DNA from: Diadophis punctatus similis
Taxonomy: Eukaryota; Chordata; Lepidosauria; Squamata; Dipsadidae
Assembly: GCA_023053685.1 (NCBI GenBank)
Contig: JALIGW010000001.1
Location: 159,440,547 to 159,504,546, forward strand
DNA length: 64,000 bases
Reading direction: 5' to 3'
In this document: positions 16,520 through 29,392 of the stretch, piece by piece
How the letters are laid out: every line of letters starts with the position of its first letter
Position numbering within the stretch: position 1 is the first letter of the stretch
Notes under the pieces: model-generated
Told to the model about the DNA's origin: nothing
Database searches by the model: none
What the model saw: only the letters and a program-made list of their open reading frames with translations
Program-made: the position numbers and the translations under genes

Positions 16520-17065
16520 TTTTGTTTTAGTGTGTCAAAAACTTGAAAAATGCCTAACTTGACTCTGCTGGTGTGCGCACACACACACATGGAACAAAAG
16601 AGAAACCATCTTCTATCTTCTCTCCCTCCAATCTAAGTCACCCTGAATAGTAGCTCTCAATGGCAGCACTGAAGCTGGGCCTGAAGTAGATGGGTAGCAG
16701 TGGTGGTATTCAGCCGGTTCTCTCCGGATCGGCCAAACCGGTAGTGGTGACTGTGGGAGGCCCCGCCCACTTGCCCGGACATAACGCGCGAGCACTGCAC
16801 ATGCGCAGATGGCCATGCGCATGCGTAGACAAGGCACGCTCACATTTGCAAACCAGTAGGGAAGGTAAGTGAATCCCATCTCTGATGGGTCGGCCCGAAA
16901 TAGAAGCTGGGCCTCAACGTCACCAGTGCTACTGCTCAAAAGGCCACCTTGCATCATTTCCCAAAGGATTGCTCCCATAATCCAGTGTCCTCTAGGTTCT
17001 GCTGCATGCTGGGTGCCCAAAGCTGCTCCAGGTTGCACAAGGTCTTTCTTCTTGAAGTGGCTTCA
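16520..17065. repeat. Interspersed repeat shared with 39950-40270
   Basis: It shares ATGCCTAACTTGACTCTGCT, the (CA)n run, the GAGAAAC..CTCTATC block and GGCCACCT..CA.ATTTCC with the interior of the hAT at 39914-40862. It is interrupted by the hAT at 16698-16884. Confidence 0.6.
16698..16884. mobile_element. hAT element nested in the repeat
   Basis: It begins CAGTGGTGGTATTCAGCC and ends GAATCCCATCTCTG. The flanks ATGGGTAG and ATGGGTCG match at 7 of 8. It is related to the element at 789-1082. Confidence 0.82.
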
Positions 17066-17210
17066 GAGAATGCTCTGAATGCTCAGAGAAAACTATGCAA
17101 AAGCATGCTCCATCTCATTCTTGCTCAGCCTCTATAGCCTCCCAAAATCATCAGCTTTCGAGAAAGATATGCTGCATCATTACTCTAGATTCTGCATCAT
17201 TATGCTAGAT

Positions 17211-18162
17211 CAGGGGTCAGCAACCTGCGGCTCCGGAGCCGCATGCGGCTCTTTGGGCCCTCTGCTGTGGCTCCCTGTCCCATCACTGGTTGGCCCCACC
17301 CCTCGCTGCTTTTAGTTTTTGGGATATTTTTGGAAATCTGGGCTGAAGAACCATCACCAGCCATGGTGGATGCTTCCCTTTGGGCGACCCTCCTCCTCCC
17401 CTCATGACCCTCTGGCCGGCTGTGGCTGAGCTGGGAGCGTGCGCAAGCGCGGGGAAACCATCCAAACTCTCGCTCGCTTCCCACCTCTTCTCCCTGTTGG
17501 AAAGCCTTGCCGCCCTGCCTGTTCTCTTTCGGGCTTTTCACTAGCTGTTTTTCCCCTTCCTTTTGGAAAGCCAGGTTGGTGGAGCAATGAGAGCAACCAC
17601 CTCCTCTCGTGCGCACCCTTCTGGCCCCACCACAGCTGGTTAGGGGGGCAGGAGAGGGAGAGGGACGCCTCCACTGCAGGTTGCGCTCATTGCTCCACCA
17701 GCCCGGCTTTCAAAAAGGAAGAAAAAAAACCCCAGCTGGCGAAAAGCCCGAAAGAGAGCAGGCAGGGCAGCAGGGCTTTCCAATTTAGTGAGAAGAGGCA
17801 GGAAGCGAGAGAGAGCGAGACACATACACACACTCACAGACAGACACAGAAAAGGGGGGAGAAAGAAAGAGAGAGAAAGACAGAGAAATGAGAGGGAGAT
17901 AGAGAAAAAGAAAGATGAGAGAGAAAGATTCAGAGAGGGAGAAAGAGATGAGAGGGAGAGAAACAGAGGGAGTTACCTATTTCCCATAGAAAACATGGAG
18001 CTACAAAACCTGGGTAGGCGTGGCTGGGGGTCATGTGACAGGGTGGGAGTGATTGACATTGAGTTGGCCACGCCTACCCAGGTTTTGTGGCTCCGGGTAT
18101 TTTGTTTTCTCTGGGAAACGGGCCCAAGTGGCTCTTTGAGTGTTTAAGGTTGCCGACCCCTG
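17211..18162. mobile_element. hAT element, CAGGGGTCAGCAACC type
   Basis: The ends are CAGGGGTCAGCAACCTGC and AAGGTTGCCGACCCCTG. The flanks TGCTAGAT and CTCTAGAT match at 6 of 8. The interior has a GAGA-rich purine tract (about 17800-17975) and an inverted pair around AACCTGGGTAGGCGTGGC (18009 and 18064 regions). Confidence 0.85.
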
Positions 18163-18170
18163 CTCTAGAT

Positions 18171-19544
18171 TCTACATTTACTCTTGGAATTAAGTTCATT
18201 AAGTCTGTGAAGTCAAATTCTACTATCTAAGCATTGTTTTAAGTTAATTTACAAATTCAAGTAAAGCAAAGCTGGCACCTATTTTGAATTAGTTTTCCCA
18301 AGGAACATTTGCATAATGAGAATCCACTGATTTTATGCAATCAGCATACCTATGATATATTTGCATTGCATTGCCATATTTCAGCTTCCTGAGAGAGTTG
18401 TATTTCAAACATTACTACATTTCATGCAAGGATGCCAACAATGCTCTTTCAGTTCTTCTATTATCTTAAATAGATAATAATGTGGTTAGTTCTTTCCCCC
18501 CTGGGGAATTTATTCATTTTGTTCTACACTGTTCTTATGAGATTCAAGTCAGTTTAACTCAGGAGATTAACATGGGGAATGGGGATGGAGGGGGGTGAGA
18601 TTAGCATTATGGAAGAAAAGTTTCAGACGATAGTGATTCATTCAGTATGACCAATTTAGAGGTTCATTTTCTAGTCTGCCTTATCAATAATGGCAATCTT
18701 CAAGGGGCATACCCTTTTATTGGAAAATGGTGATTTTCTCTCTTGTTGATGAGAAAAATGCAATGCTAACTGTCAAGATGTGATGCTAACCTCTGGTCAT
18801 GTCTTTGTGTTTCTGACCAGAAACCTGAATGAAAGACCGTGAAGGAAAGCGTCAAGCCTCTTAAAGGAGGCAAAAATACACACTAGTAACTTGTGAAGGC
18901 AAAACGGACAAAATTAAAGCGGGTGGGGGAGGGAGGCCAAGAATAAGTGATAAGGAGCCACAAAAAGGATTAGACAGGCTGGTAGCAACTAGCAATTGGC
19001 AAATGCAACACAATCGAAACCAGCCATTCAGATGGGACAGCCCTAGGATATAAAGGACAGAAATGAAGGAAAGCCCTGGATTACTCTGTTCTTCGATATT
19101 GAATTTTCCCTCCAGATGCATCAGGCATGAAATATGATAGTGATAAGCCAAGATTGAAAACAGAGCCAGGGGAAAAAGAAGAAAAAGGAGGGAGGGGGAA
19201 GGTAAGGGAAGGGGTAAGAGAAGGAGAAAACTGTAAAGGGGTTCTGTGAAATTTGCTGGAAGAATAATTTAATTTGATAGTTATTGGAACTCATCACCCA
19301 AAGTAAATCAATACAGGAATTGTAAAGTGAAATAGTCAAGCAAGGCTGTCCCACTGAATTCACCAAGATTTCCTTCAGAGTAAAACATGTCTAGGATTAT
19401 GTTATTAGCTATAACCAAATAGAATTGACCTGCTCTATTATCTCTTTGTAAATAGGGGGGGGGGGTAAATAACTTTAAAGTATAATTAATAACCAATACT
19501 CAAGGCACTGCCAAACTATGGTTCGTTTGCACATGGCTTATTGA
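18171..19544. other. No gene recognised
   Basis: A purine-rich stretch occurs at 19170-19235 and a short G run near 19456. No exon or complete repeat is supported. Confidence 0.35.
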
Positions 19545-19549
19545 TGGAA

Positions 19550-20275
19550 AATAATAGACAGGCTTCATACCTGAAAAAAACTCCATTGCTGGAGGCTTTT
19601 AAGAAGAGACTGGACAACTGGACAGCCACTTGTCTGGAATGGTATAGGGCAGTGGTGGCGAATCTTTTTCGGCTCGCGTGCCAAAAAGGGGAGGGCGCTC
19701 GCGCTCGCGCGCGCTCGCATACCCACACCCATTCCCTCCCCCCCACGTATGCGCACAACACCCCCCCATGCTGCCCCCTGCACATGCGCACACCCCCCCA
19801 CCCCCCTCGCAAAGGCTTACCGGAGCCTGGGACGACGAAACCGGCAAACCGGAAGTGCGAAAAAACGCACTTCTGGTTTGCCGGTATGCTGTTTTTTGCA
19901 CTCTGGAGGGTTCAGGGAAGCTCCCTGAAGCTCCGGAATGCAAAAAACTACAAAATGGACAAACCGGAAGTGCGGAAAAGTGCACTTCCGGTTTGTCCGT
20001 TTTGTAGTTTTTTGTATTCCGGAGCTTCAGGGAGCTTCCCTGAACCCTCCGGAGTGCAAAAAACAGCACACCGGCAAACCGGAAGCGCGTTTTTTCGCAC
20101 TTCCGGTTTGCCGGTGGGCAACCCTCGCGTGCCGGCTTCTATGGCTCTGCGTGCCACCTCTGGCACGCGTGCCATAGGTTCGCCACCACGGGTATAGGGT
20201 CTCCTGCTTGAGCAGGCGGTTGGACTAGAAGACCTCCAAGGTCCCTCCCAACTCTTGTTCTGCTATACAATACAG
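19550..20275 (+). mobile_element. CR1 LINE 3' end, split by a hAT
   Basis: 19550-19649 (AGAAGAGACTGGACAACTGG) resumes at 20200-20275 (GAGCAGGCGGTTGGACTAGA, AAGGTCCCTCCCAACTC). This is the well-known 3' region of CR1 LINEs. The same sequence, reversed, is split at 61400-63950. Confidence 0.85.
19650..20191. mobile_element. hAT element forming a large hairpin, inside CR1
   Basis: It begins CAGTGGTGGCGAATC and ends GGTTCGCCACCACGG. A perfect duplication GTATAGGG flanks it (19642-19649 and 20192-20199). Its interior, about 19843-20117, is a near-perfect palindrome of arms about 130 bp long built from CCGGAAGTGCG and GGTTCAGGGAAGCTCCCTG units. The long open frames here are products of the hairpin. 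Confidence 0.92.
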
Positions 20276-20470
20276 TAAGCAATCAAGTAGGCGTAGGCAA
20301 TCATTCTGAGTGAAGGATACTTCTAGAACTTTGAGAGCACTTTTATAAATCGACTTCTATGTGACACTCGCCTGTTCAAAAAGGACTGCCATGCTGGACC
20401 TGGTCAGTCACAAAGTAAACATTTACAAGAGAGTGGGCTAGTTCCTAGGATGTTCTCTATGATCCTAGAG

Positions 20471-20823
20471 CAGGGGTGTCAAACTCGATTTCATTGAGGG
20501 CCGCATCAGGGTTGTGTTTGACCTTGGGGGGGGTCAGGGGGCGTGACCAGGGGGCATGGCTAGGGTGGGCATGGCCAGCTCGATGTGACTCATATCTGGG
20601 GCACCTGTGGTGGTCCGGATGCCCTTCCAGGCTTTGTTTTTGGCTGGGACGGCCTCCTGCAGTGCTCTGCCAGTGAAAATGGGTGTAGCCCCCGTGAGCT
20701 CCATTTTTACTGGCAGAGGCACCACGGGACGGTCCTTTGCTGTTTCCAGGGCGGCCCCGCGGGCCAGATCTAAGCACCCTGCAGGCCAGATTCGGCCTGC
20801 GGGCCTTGAATTTGACACTCCTG
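20471..20823. mobile_element. hAT element, CAGGGGTGTCAAACT type
   Basis: The ends are CAGGGGTGTCAAACTCGA and TTGAATTTGACACTCCTG. A perfect duplication TCCTAGAG flanks it (20463-20470 and 20824-20831). Same family as 14083-14538. Confidence 0.93.
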
Positions 20824-20831
20824 TCCTAGAG

Positions 20832-22132
20832 GATCTTTGTGACATCCAGTGTCATTGCTGAAAGTAAGTATGATGCTAGAGACTTGGGCTTTGCTTTGTA
20901 ATAATAAACTTCCTACTAGTGGTGGGTAAAGGTTCCTTAATATTTTACACAAATGTTTCCTCCCATTTAATTTGTTCTACTGAAGGAGTTACGATGCCAT
21001 AAAGTGTCCTTTGCTGAGTGGGATCACATAAGAGCTAATGTTAAACTAAATCAAACAAATCACATTCTCATTTAGTGCAATGTTTGAACACACCCAGGCT
21101 TTAAAGGCATAGGATGGAGTGATCCTACTGAAAGAAATTAAACCGGGTCTGTCCAGAATCTAGGAGCAATCCGTTGAGGAACGTACTGAATATTGCTTTG
21201 AGTTTCATACTAGATAAAAATAATTTATGTTTGTATTTGTGGCAGAGATGTTGCAGTCAGTGCGAACTAAACATTCAGGTGGGGAATTTATGCTGCTGCA
21301 AGAATCCAAATAAAGACACGGATAACTGATCTCTAAAAACTAATTAGGAACATAATGAATTACAATTATCAGGGGAATTATGCGCCCAAGGATTTCTTTG
21401 TATAGAGACTACTTGAGTCAGGAGTCAACAGCAGGCAACAAGGTAACTGACTGAAGAAATTTTGATTGATTCTTTATGAAAACATGCATGCATTTTAAAA
21501 AACACCTGTGACTCTAATAGGCATGTAGGCTGCTTTTTAATTTTACCATAGGATTGTGGTGCCAATATGCTGAGGCTGTTTTTCATTACTGATACTGATA
21601 CTATTGTTGGTTAATAGAAGGCTGGTAGTGGACTTGAGATCCCTAGTTTGAATCTAGGGCATAGTTTAACAAAGAAAAATGCAAGACTGGGAAGATTTCT
21701 TAAGAAATCACACCTTGAATCAATCAGTAGAAATGTCACTTGTTCCTCCTATATGACCTCAGTAGGCTCAGTTTACAGTATAAATGCTATGATCTGATTA
21801 TTTATATCCTACCTAGACTTAACATTAAATAGCTTACAAAAAAAAAACCCCAGCTAATCTAGTATGAATGGACACTGCATACATGTGTCACTTAATTGGC
21901 AGATATGGTAGTGAAAATATTTAGGTAAAAGAACCTGATTTGCATAAAATAGTGTAAGCATGCTTGGCATAAAACTGGGCTTTGATTCTATTTTGCCGAA
22001 ACTGACCAGAGAATGCCGCAAATGATATGGGTATCACAAAAGCTAGTTAACTAGACTATTCTTATCTTATTAAAAAACATGGTGTGAAAGGTAGACATCA
22101 AGCCCATCTGTTGGTGATGATGTAAAATATAG
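20832..22132. other. No gene recognised
   Basis: AT-rich unique-looking sequence. 21785-21850 may be a worn LINE tail. Nothing else is supported. Confidence 0.35.
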
Positions 22133-22140
22133 GTAGAGGG

Positions 22141-22472
22141 CAGGGGTGAAATCCTCCCGGTTTGCCCGGGCCAGTCCTTCGGCGTATAGCCGATGGAACT
22201 GGCGGCGATCGCGGCGCGGAGCTTCTCCCGCCCGCTTTCCCAGCCAGGCTGAACGCCGCCATTCGGGTTATTTTTCCCTCTATGCATGCGCGCGCATGCA
22301 CAGAGGGAAAAATAACCCGAATGATTGTGTTCAGCCGGGCCGGGAAAGCGGTGATTATGTTCAGCCGGGCCGGGAAAGCGGGCGGGAGAAGCTCCGCGCC
22401 ACGACCGCTGCCAGTTCCATCGGCTATACGCCGAAGGACTGGCCCGGGCGAACCGGGAGGATTTCACCCCTG
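22141..22472. mobile_element. Whole-length palindromic hAT
   Basis: The ends are CAGGGGTGAAATCCTCCC and GGGAGGATTTCACCCCTG, with a perfect duplication GTAGAGGG (22133-22140 and 22473-22480). The two halves are reverse complements (GGCGTATAGCCGATGGAACTGG, AGGGAAAAATAACCCGA) around the centre at about 22290. One arm carries a roughly 30-bp tandem duplication near 22325-22380 (TTCAGCCGGGCCGGGAAAGC). Confidence 0.93.
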
Positions 22473-22475
22473 GTA

Positions 22476-22545
22476 GAGGGAGGAGGGAGGGAGGAGGAAG
22501 GAGGAAGGAGGAAGGAGGAAGGAGGAAGGAGGAAGGAGGAGGATA
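22476..22545. repeat. (GGAGGA/GGAAGGA)n purine repeat
   Basis: A short G/A tandem tract starts in the target duplication of the preceding hAT. Confidence 0.85.
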
Positions 22546-22762
22546 GCCCAATCTTGTGGAGCAGGCTCATAAACATAAGCATGGAAATGAAGGTGGAAAT
22601 TTATGAATGCAAGAGCTAAATGAATTGGTGTTACCTTGATTGATATGGATGTGAATAAAAACAAGAACTCAGAGGTTCCAAGTTATGCTCTGGGAAGGTA
22701 GGAATAAAGAAATAACAAAACCAGGGATGACTTTTGAGGAAAATTATGCAACATTAGAATCC

Positions 22763-23265
22763 CTTATGCCACCAGACTTGAAATTCTGGGCTTGGACAAT
22801 CTGAAACTGCGCTGCCTGCGGTCCAATCTAAGCATAGTATACAAAATTGTCTGCTTCAACGTCTTACCTGTCAACGACTTCTTCAGCTTCAACCACAATA
22901 ATACACGGGCAAACAATTGATACAAACTCAAGGTAAACCGCTCCAAACTCGATTGCAGAAAATACGACTTCAGCAACAGAGTGGTCAACACCTGGAATGC
23001 TCTATCCGACTCCGTTGTTACAGCCTCAAACCCTCACAGCTTCAAGCTTAAACTGTCTACCGTGGACCTCACCCCATTCCTAAGAGGTCCATAAAGGGGG
23101 CATGCATAAGCGCACCAGTGTGCCTACCATCCCTGTCCTACTGTTCCCATTTCTCTGTACTTACTTTCTTTGTTTATGTTTATGTTTATACCTATACCTG
23201 CTATCTTGTACATGTTTGACGAACAAATAAATAAAAATAAAATAAAATAAAATAAAATATAGAAA
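22763..23265 (+). mobile_element. LINE 3' end (CR1/Rex-like ORF2 C-terminus and tail)
   Basis: Broken frames give GLDNLKLRCLRSNLSIVYKI, NCRKYDFSNRVVNTWNAL and STVDLTPFLRGP, the C-terminal block of a LINE ORF2. A tail with TTTGTTTATGTTTATGTTTA and an AATAAA-type end follows. A reversed relative lies at 40290-40760. Confidence 0.75.
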
Positions 23266-23639
23266 AATCAATGGGTCACAAAACCAAAATGAATGAGAAT
23301 TGTGTCTGCTTGGTGAGTGTGTTTACAAGAGCAATTTTTTGTTTTGAATATTAACTGGCTGAAAATATTCATGCATACAAATGGCAAAAGAATGAATTGA
23401 ATGACTGATTCATTTATAATAAAAGATTGAGGAATTACAGAAAGATACATGAACAATGAGAGATTCTGAATGTGGAACATGCCATTATTTGGTACTATCA
23501 AGAATGGATCTTTGGGGGGGGGGAATGGGCATGGAAGAAAAGGAAAGAACAGAAAAAATTAGTGGAAAAAAGTAGAATTACAGGATCATAGAGATGGAAG
23601 GTTGGAGATCATCCGGGCCAACAAAGCAGAAAACCATAA

Positions 23640-23745
23640 AAAGAGAAATGCTGATAAGGGAACGATTGTTGCAAGCCACTTAGAGATTGTCTTTAGGCGA
23701 GATGGGTGGCATATAAATTTCATAATAAATAAATAAATGATTGCT
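23640..23745 (+). repeat. LINE/SINE 3' tail fragment
   Basis: GCCACTTAGAGATTGTC...GGGTGGCATATAAATTTCATAATAAATAAA is a typical squamate retroelement tail. Confidence 0.5.
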
Positions 23746-23793
23746 CTGAGCAGTGCACTACTGTAAAATGTGTATACAGTATTGAGAATATAG

Positions 23794-24059
23794 CAGTGGT
23801 GGGATTAAATTTTTTTTACTACCGGTTCTGTGGTCGTGGCTTGGTGGGCGTGGTGTGGCTTGGTGGGCGTGGCTTGGTGAGTGTGGCAGGGGACGGAAAT
23901 GCAAAATCCCATTTCCTCCCAATCAGCTGGGATTCGGGAGGCAAATAATAGATGGGGGTGGGGCCAATCAGAGGGGGTATTTACCGGTTCTCCGAACTAC
24001 TCAGAATTTCTACTACCAGTTCTCCAGAGCTGGTCAGAACCTGCTGAAAACCACCTCTG
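23794..24059. mobile_element. hAT element, CAGTGGTGGGATT type
   Basis: The ends are CAGTGGTGGGATT and ACCACCTCTG. A perfect duplication GAATATAG flanks it (23786-23793 and 24060-24067). GGTTCTCCGAACTACTCA is shared with 52443-52662. Confidence 0.9.
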
Positions 24060-24573
24060 GAATATAGTAATTGTAAAGAATGTTATCAAAGAGAGCAAGG
24101 AACAATTCAGATTAAAAGAGAAAATGCTGAGAAATTTTGATGGGAATTAAACATCATTTTGAAAATGGATTGAGAGGAGTCTCTAGCAGAGTTAATGGAG
24201 TTAAAAATAAAATGGATGGAAATTATTTGGGGAAAAAGCGGTCAGAAAATTGATAGAAATAGCGTTTTAGAGATTTGTATGGAAATGAGAATGATTTGTT
24301 GAAGAATGGAATTGAAACTAATGGTGTAAATATTAATTTCTAAGAAATAAACCTAGGGAAACAGAATTCTAAAAACTGTAAATGTCAGAAAATAGTAATG
24401 CTGCACAAGTAACTGGAGAAATGTAATTTGGATTTTTTAATCCATTTTTTGTTCATTTACATGTCCAATGCTTAATATTTTAATGTTTTAATGCTCTAAT
24501 TGTTTTATATAATGCTTTATGATATTGTACTATAATCTGTCCGGAGTCATTTGACATTGATAGCATATGCATT

Positions 24574-24766
<193 letters not shown>

Positions 24767-25261
24767 GAAACCATCTCTCTCTAAGCCATTGGTAGGTTTA
24801 AAATAGGTGTGAATGGACTCTCCCAAAGCCTGGGTCCTACTCCAAAAGCCAAATTAGAATCTAGTAATTATTAATGTAGTTAACACTGAGTAGATGAAGA
24901 ATAAGTATACAGCATGAACTTATTAATTCTTTAATCAGACTGATTAAACAATCCACAATCCAGGAGGGAGTATAGTCTTCCTACTGAAAAAGCTTAAAAC
25001 GTGCTATAAAGGTTACAACACTAACACTTTAAACTGGGATGAAGTACAAATGAGTTACCAATGTAACTCGCATGCAGTTGGGACAAATAACTTTGTTTTC
25101 CTCTTACATTTTTGCCTGCCCTATGTGTAGAATGCTGCAGTGGTCTTTTTAAAAGGTTGTAAGTATTTCAATCCCTAGATCTGCTTTCTCCAGACAGCAT
25201 CTCACAGACTAACCAGCCAGAGGAGATAAAAGATGCTCATGTCCATAGATTTCCCCAGGCA

Positions 25262-25355
25262 TAATAGAATAGAATTCTTTATTGGCCAAGTGTGATTGGA
25301 CACACAAGGAATTTGTCTTTGGTGCTTTCAGTGTACATAAAAGAAAAGATACATT
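25262..25355 (-). mobile_element. Snake L2/CR1 LINE 3' end, reversed
   Basis: AATAGAATAGAATTCTTTAT then TGGCCAAGTGTGATTGGACA is the reverse complement of the LINE end at 45640-45716. Here the AATAG tail is only two units. Confidence 0.8.
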
Positions 25356-27633
25356 TGTCAAGAATCATGAGATGGGGTTATCTGAGATCCTCTTTATCCA
25401 TTCTTGGTTCTTTGGGAGAAACCAACTTCACATCTGTTTGTTGGACGTCAACATAGGTTTAGGCCGGAGTGTGCTGTCTGTTTTGCATGGGATTTGCACA
25501 TCAATGGCTACATTACCTTGGGTAACAGGTGGCATAGTCCAATGCCTCTGAATGGCACAAAGCTGAGAAAAGATAAGTTGTGATTTAGAATCCATCATGC
25601 CTCCTTCCAAAAACAGATTCAGTGGCTCTCTCCTACTTCCCCATAAACTTAATCTGCTTTTCTGGCAAATTTCCCAAGAAGAAAGAAACAGGCCAAAAGA
25701 TTTTGGTGTTTTCTGGTTGGTTAGTAATCCAAATGGAATACACGTCCGAGTCAGCATGAACTTTTATCGCAGCTGCTTTGTTTAGACAGGGATCATATCT
25801 ATTTCCTCCTCATCCTTACCTACTTTTGGAGCACAATGGTACATGTTGTGAACTGCATGGAAACAGCTCTGAGCAGTTGAGGCATGATCTGAATGTTTCT
25901 GCTTAAGGCAGTATGATCCAGTCATGCATAAATATTACCCAGGTTATGTGGGGCAACAAAAGAGCTGTCAGTCATGCAGATACAGGGTGGGGCATCTCCA
26001 CTCATGACAAATAACTTTTTTAAAGAACTAAGACGTTTTTTTTAAAAGTATAACACACTTAGTAAGTGTTCTGGGCTCCTCCAACTGCATGCCATAGCAG
26101 AAAATATCATTTCCAGAAGAATGTGGTATGAAAAGGGATTTAGGGACCTGTTTTAAAAATGCAGTTTCTGAAGATGTGGAATCACTATCATGCTTATTGA
26201 GAAAAGCAAATGCCAATGGCAACATCTTCAGTTGAAATCTATCTGGCATTCAAAGAGAAAGAATTGATGAGTGACTATACTTTTTTGTGTTGAAGAGACA
26301 AGGGCATTTTTAGTGCTGTTCCTATGCAAATAAATATTGGGGCTGAGTTGAGTGTGGCTTAACTTATACTCACTCAGGTTACGACTATGCATCTCAGACA
26401 GTGGGTAATTCTGGACTGTCCAAGTTGTTTCTCTCTCTCTCATTCTACTCCAGCTATTTCTGAAGGCAATTTCAGAAATTCCAGTCCAGTGTGTTGTGCG
26501 TTGACAATAGGACTAGGATGATGTTCAATCTGAACTATAAAACAAGATCTTACTGCATCCTGCCCTTCTCATCCATGCAAAGAATGTAAACCTTGTTGGC
26601 TAGCTCCTTGTGGACTGGCTGACTTACACTAATGTCTAACATCTCCTTTAGGGACTGGCTGCTTTCCACCAGAATTTGTGTTTTTCCTTTTCTTTCTGAG
26701 ATAGTTGCACATATGGATGTCTTCACCACCCCTTCCCATATGTATCTACTTTGACACTAATGCAAAGTCTTTCTTTCTTTCTGTCATGGTTCCATCACTG
26801 CTTTGCTACTACCGGTACGATAACCAAAACAAAAAGGGCATTGTTCCACAATAGATCCATGGAAACTTTATAAAAAGGAAAAATTAATAGTTCAGCTTCA
26901 TAGAAATAAAGCAGCAATATTCTTATGCTACAGCTTAAAGATGTGAAAAAAATTAAGGGAGTTTTGTAGTACTATGGGCAAGGGAAGGAAGGGGAGAGGT
27001 CCAGGGAGCATTCTAGGGTTTTATTCATTGTTTTAACAAACCATTGCTAGATCAACCACAAGATTGTATAAAAAAAATAGCAATTGCCAATCAGCAAGGA
27101 AGAGAATAGCTCCATAGCTCAGGGTGGAGTGATTTGCAAGGCAGCAACTAGCTATTGGAGAAGGGGGGGCTTTCCAAGCCCATCAATTAAGAACTACTAG
27201 AATTAAATAAAATGCTGGACACCGTTTGTTTTGAAGATCTTAAGGCAGCTCAAGCTGGGGGGGGGGGGAAGCAGTTTTGAAGCAAAGCTGGAAAACACAG
27301 GTAATGGGTGCATTCACAATAAGCTGAGGTTGGGAGAAAGACAATATCATCTGTTTCTGCCCTCGGGGAGCAGTAAATGATCAGCCAGGCAGAAAATGTG
27401 GTTTTGCCCAATGTAAAATTTAACTGGGCAAAAGATAGCATGAAAACTCACCACCAGTACCAACTCCCATTCAAGTAAATGAAAAGGTCCCCATTATTTC
27501 TTTACTATCTCTGTCTGCCCATCCAGGTTCATCTGAGAGTAGATTTCTGATTCAGGATCTAAAAGCAACATAGTAAGATAATGATATAAACCCTAGTAGA
27601 GAAATACTAATTACACCATTATAGCAGTGAAGC
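25356..27633. other. No gene recognised
   Basis: Intergenic sequence with short homopolymers (for example a G run near 27258). No exon or full repeat is supported on either strand. Confidence 0.35.
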
Positions 27634-27641
27634 TATATATG

Positions 27642-28162
27642 CTGGGGCGGGTTCCTAATTTTTTTACTGCCACTCTGTGGGCGTGGCTTATTTTGTGGGT
27701 GTGGCTTGCCAGCCATGTGATCGGGTGAGTGTGGCTTCTCAGACTGCTGAAGGGAAGGGGACTGAGATAGATCCTGCTGCCCATTCCCCCTCCCCTCAGC
27801 AGCTCGAGAAGCCTCAAACGTGCGAAAATGCCTAGGATCATCACCATACGTTTGTAGCTTCTCGGACTGCTGAAGGGAGGGGAATGGAGATAGCTCCTGC
27901 CGCCCGTTCTTTCAGCGTCTCACGCGCTCCCTCAGCCATTCTCCCCTGCTTGGACTCACTGTGGGGTAGGAAGGCAGTGCATGCGCAGTGCTGGAAACTT
28001 GGCTTCTGGGCATGCGCAGAAGAATTTTTTAAAAAAAAATAAAATTTTTTTTAAAATGGCGGCGCCCAAGCACTGGCAACCGATCACACTGGTACTGTGA
28101 CATCACCAGCGGGCCTCTACCGGTGCTATAGAGTGGACCGCACTGGTAGGAACCTACTACTG
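27642..28162. mobile_element. hAT element, GGGTTCCTAATTTTTTTACT type
   Basis: It begins CTGGGGCGGGTTCCTAA and ends TAGGAACCTACTACTG. The flanks TATATATG and TATATACG match at 7 of 8. It is the reverse-orientation relative of 58971-59519, sharing the TGCTGAAGGGAGGGGAATGG and ATAGAGTGGACCGCACTGG blocks. Confidence 0.85.
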
Positions 28163-28170
28163 TATATACG

Positions 28171-29172
28171 TTGATATATGCAACAACATAACTTTGTTGG
28201 GATGGAGTCACAGTGTTGTAAGATTACATGGTTCATAAGGGAGCTCTCATCTCTCACATCCACACCCACAATATGTAGCTAAATACCCACAGTCAGGGAG
28301 TGTTACTTCTATCTATTTGCCTCAGAAATACACATTGCAGCTTCTCCAAAGGATTGGAGGAGTCAAAATTCAACATATCTGAAGCGCTTCAAATTGGGAA
28401 AGATTCTCCTATTGGCTTCAAATCATCATTCTAACCGATGAAATAGTAACTAAAGAATGTCTTTATGAAGTAACTGATAAATTCCTGGATAAGAACTTGT
28501 GAGAATTTTATCAGTGAGTGGATTTTCTCTTTCAGGAGATAACGTTCAGATTTTGACCTCACAGGTCAAATAGAAGAGTAGGCAGGACAGCAAGGCACAG
28601 GAGAAATTTTGTTGTACCGTAATAATATCCTTTCTCAAAGATGACGAGACTGTGGCTACAGGATTTCAACACTGCATTAAGCCAAAATATTATATACTTT
28701 ATTACTGTGGTTTGTAATTTATGACTTAGCACACTTTGCCACCCAAGTCAGTCATGAATTATTAATCCAACAAATCTGGTTAAAACCAACTGGTTTATTG
28801 CAACAGGTGGTTTCAGGTACATCTTCCTTTTATTGATATAATTTTGCTTGCAATTTTCTTTCTAGTTGATAGAAATAGGGCTGTGCTTTGTCACTGCAAT
28901 GCCCCCACAGGGGGATAAAAAGATTTCAAATAAATCAATCAACAGTATTATTGTCAGTATAATTGCCTGCAAAATCCGACTGTTGGATTGATTATTCAAT
29001 TTAATTTGGCTCTGGAATTTACCACAAAGTTTAATTTACTGCTTTGTCAGAAACAATGCAATATTCACAATGGGATTTCACGTGTTATGACATCATTGTA
29101 CTAAATAACAAGATTATATCATTTGCATCATTTGCATCACTTGCACAATGATGTTATGACATGCATGACATC
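28171..29172. other. No gene recognised
   Basis: AT-rich sequence. A short run of CATTTGCATCA-type repeats lies near 29110-29150. Confidence 0.35.
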
Positions 29173-29392
29173 ACTTAGGTCAGTGATGGCAAACCTTTTT
29201 TCCCTTGGGTGCCGAAAGCGCGCATGCGCGCGCTATTGGGTGTGCATGCCCACACCCATAATTTAATGCCCCCATGCACCCCGCCTCCCTGCACATGTGC
29301 GCACCCCCCCAGTGCAACCTCTCCCCCACACATTTGTGCACACACACCCTCCCCCGTTTCCTGACTTCTGGTGGGCTCAGTACAGGGGTGGG

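Noticed and set aside
17439..17891. 150-codon frame ending in a charged RE-rich tail
   Set aside because: It lies inside a hAT element and its tail is GAGA repeat.
19541..20197. 218-codon frame and its overlapping antisense frames
   Set aside because: Produced by a CG-rich hairpin transposon inside a CR1. Frames on both strands are similar because the DNA is palindromic.
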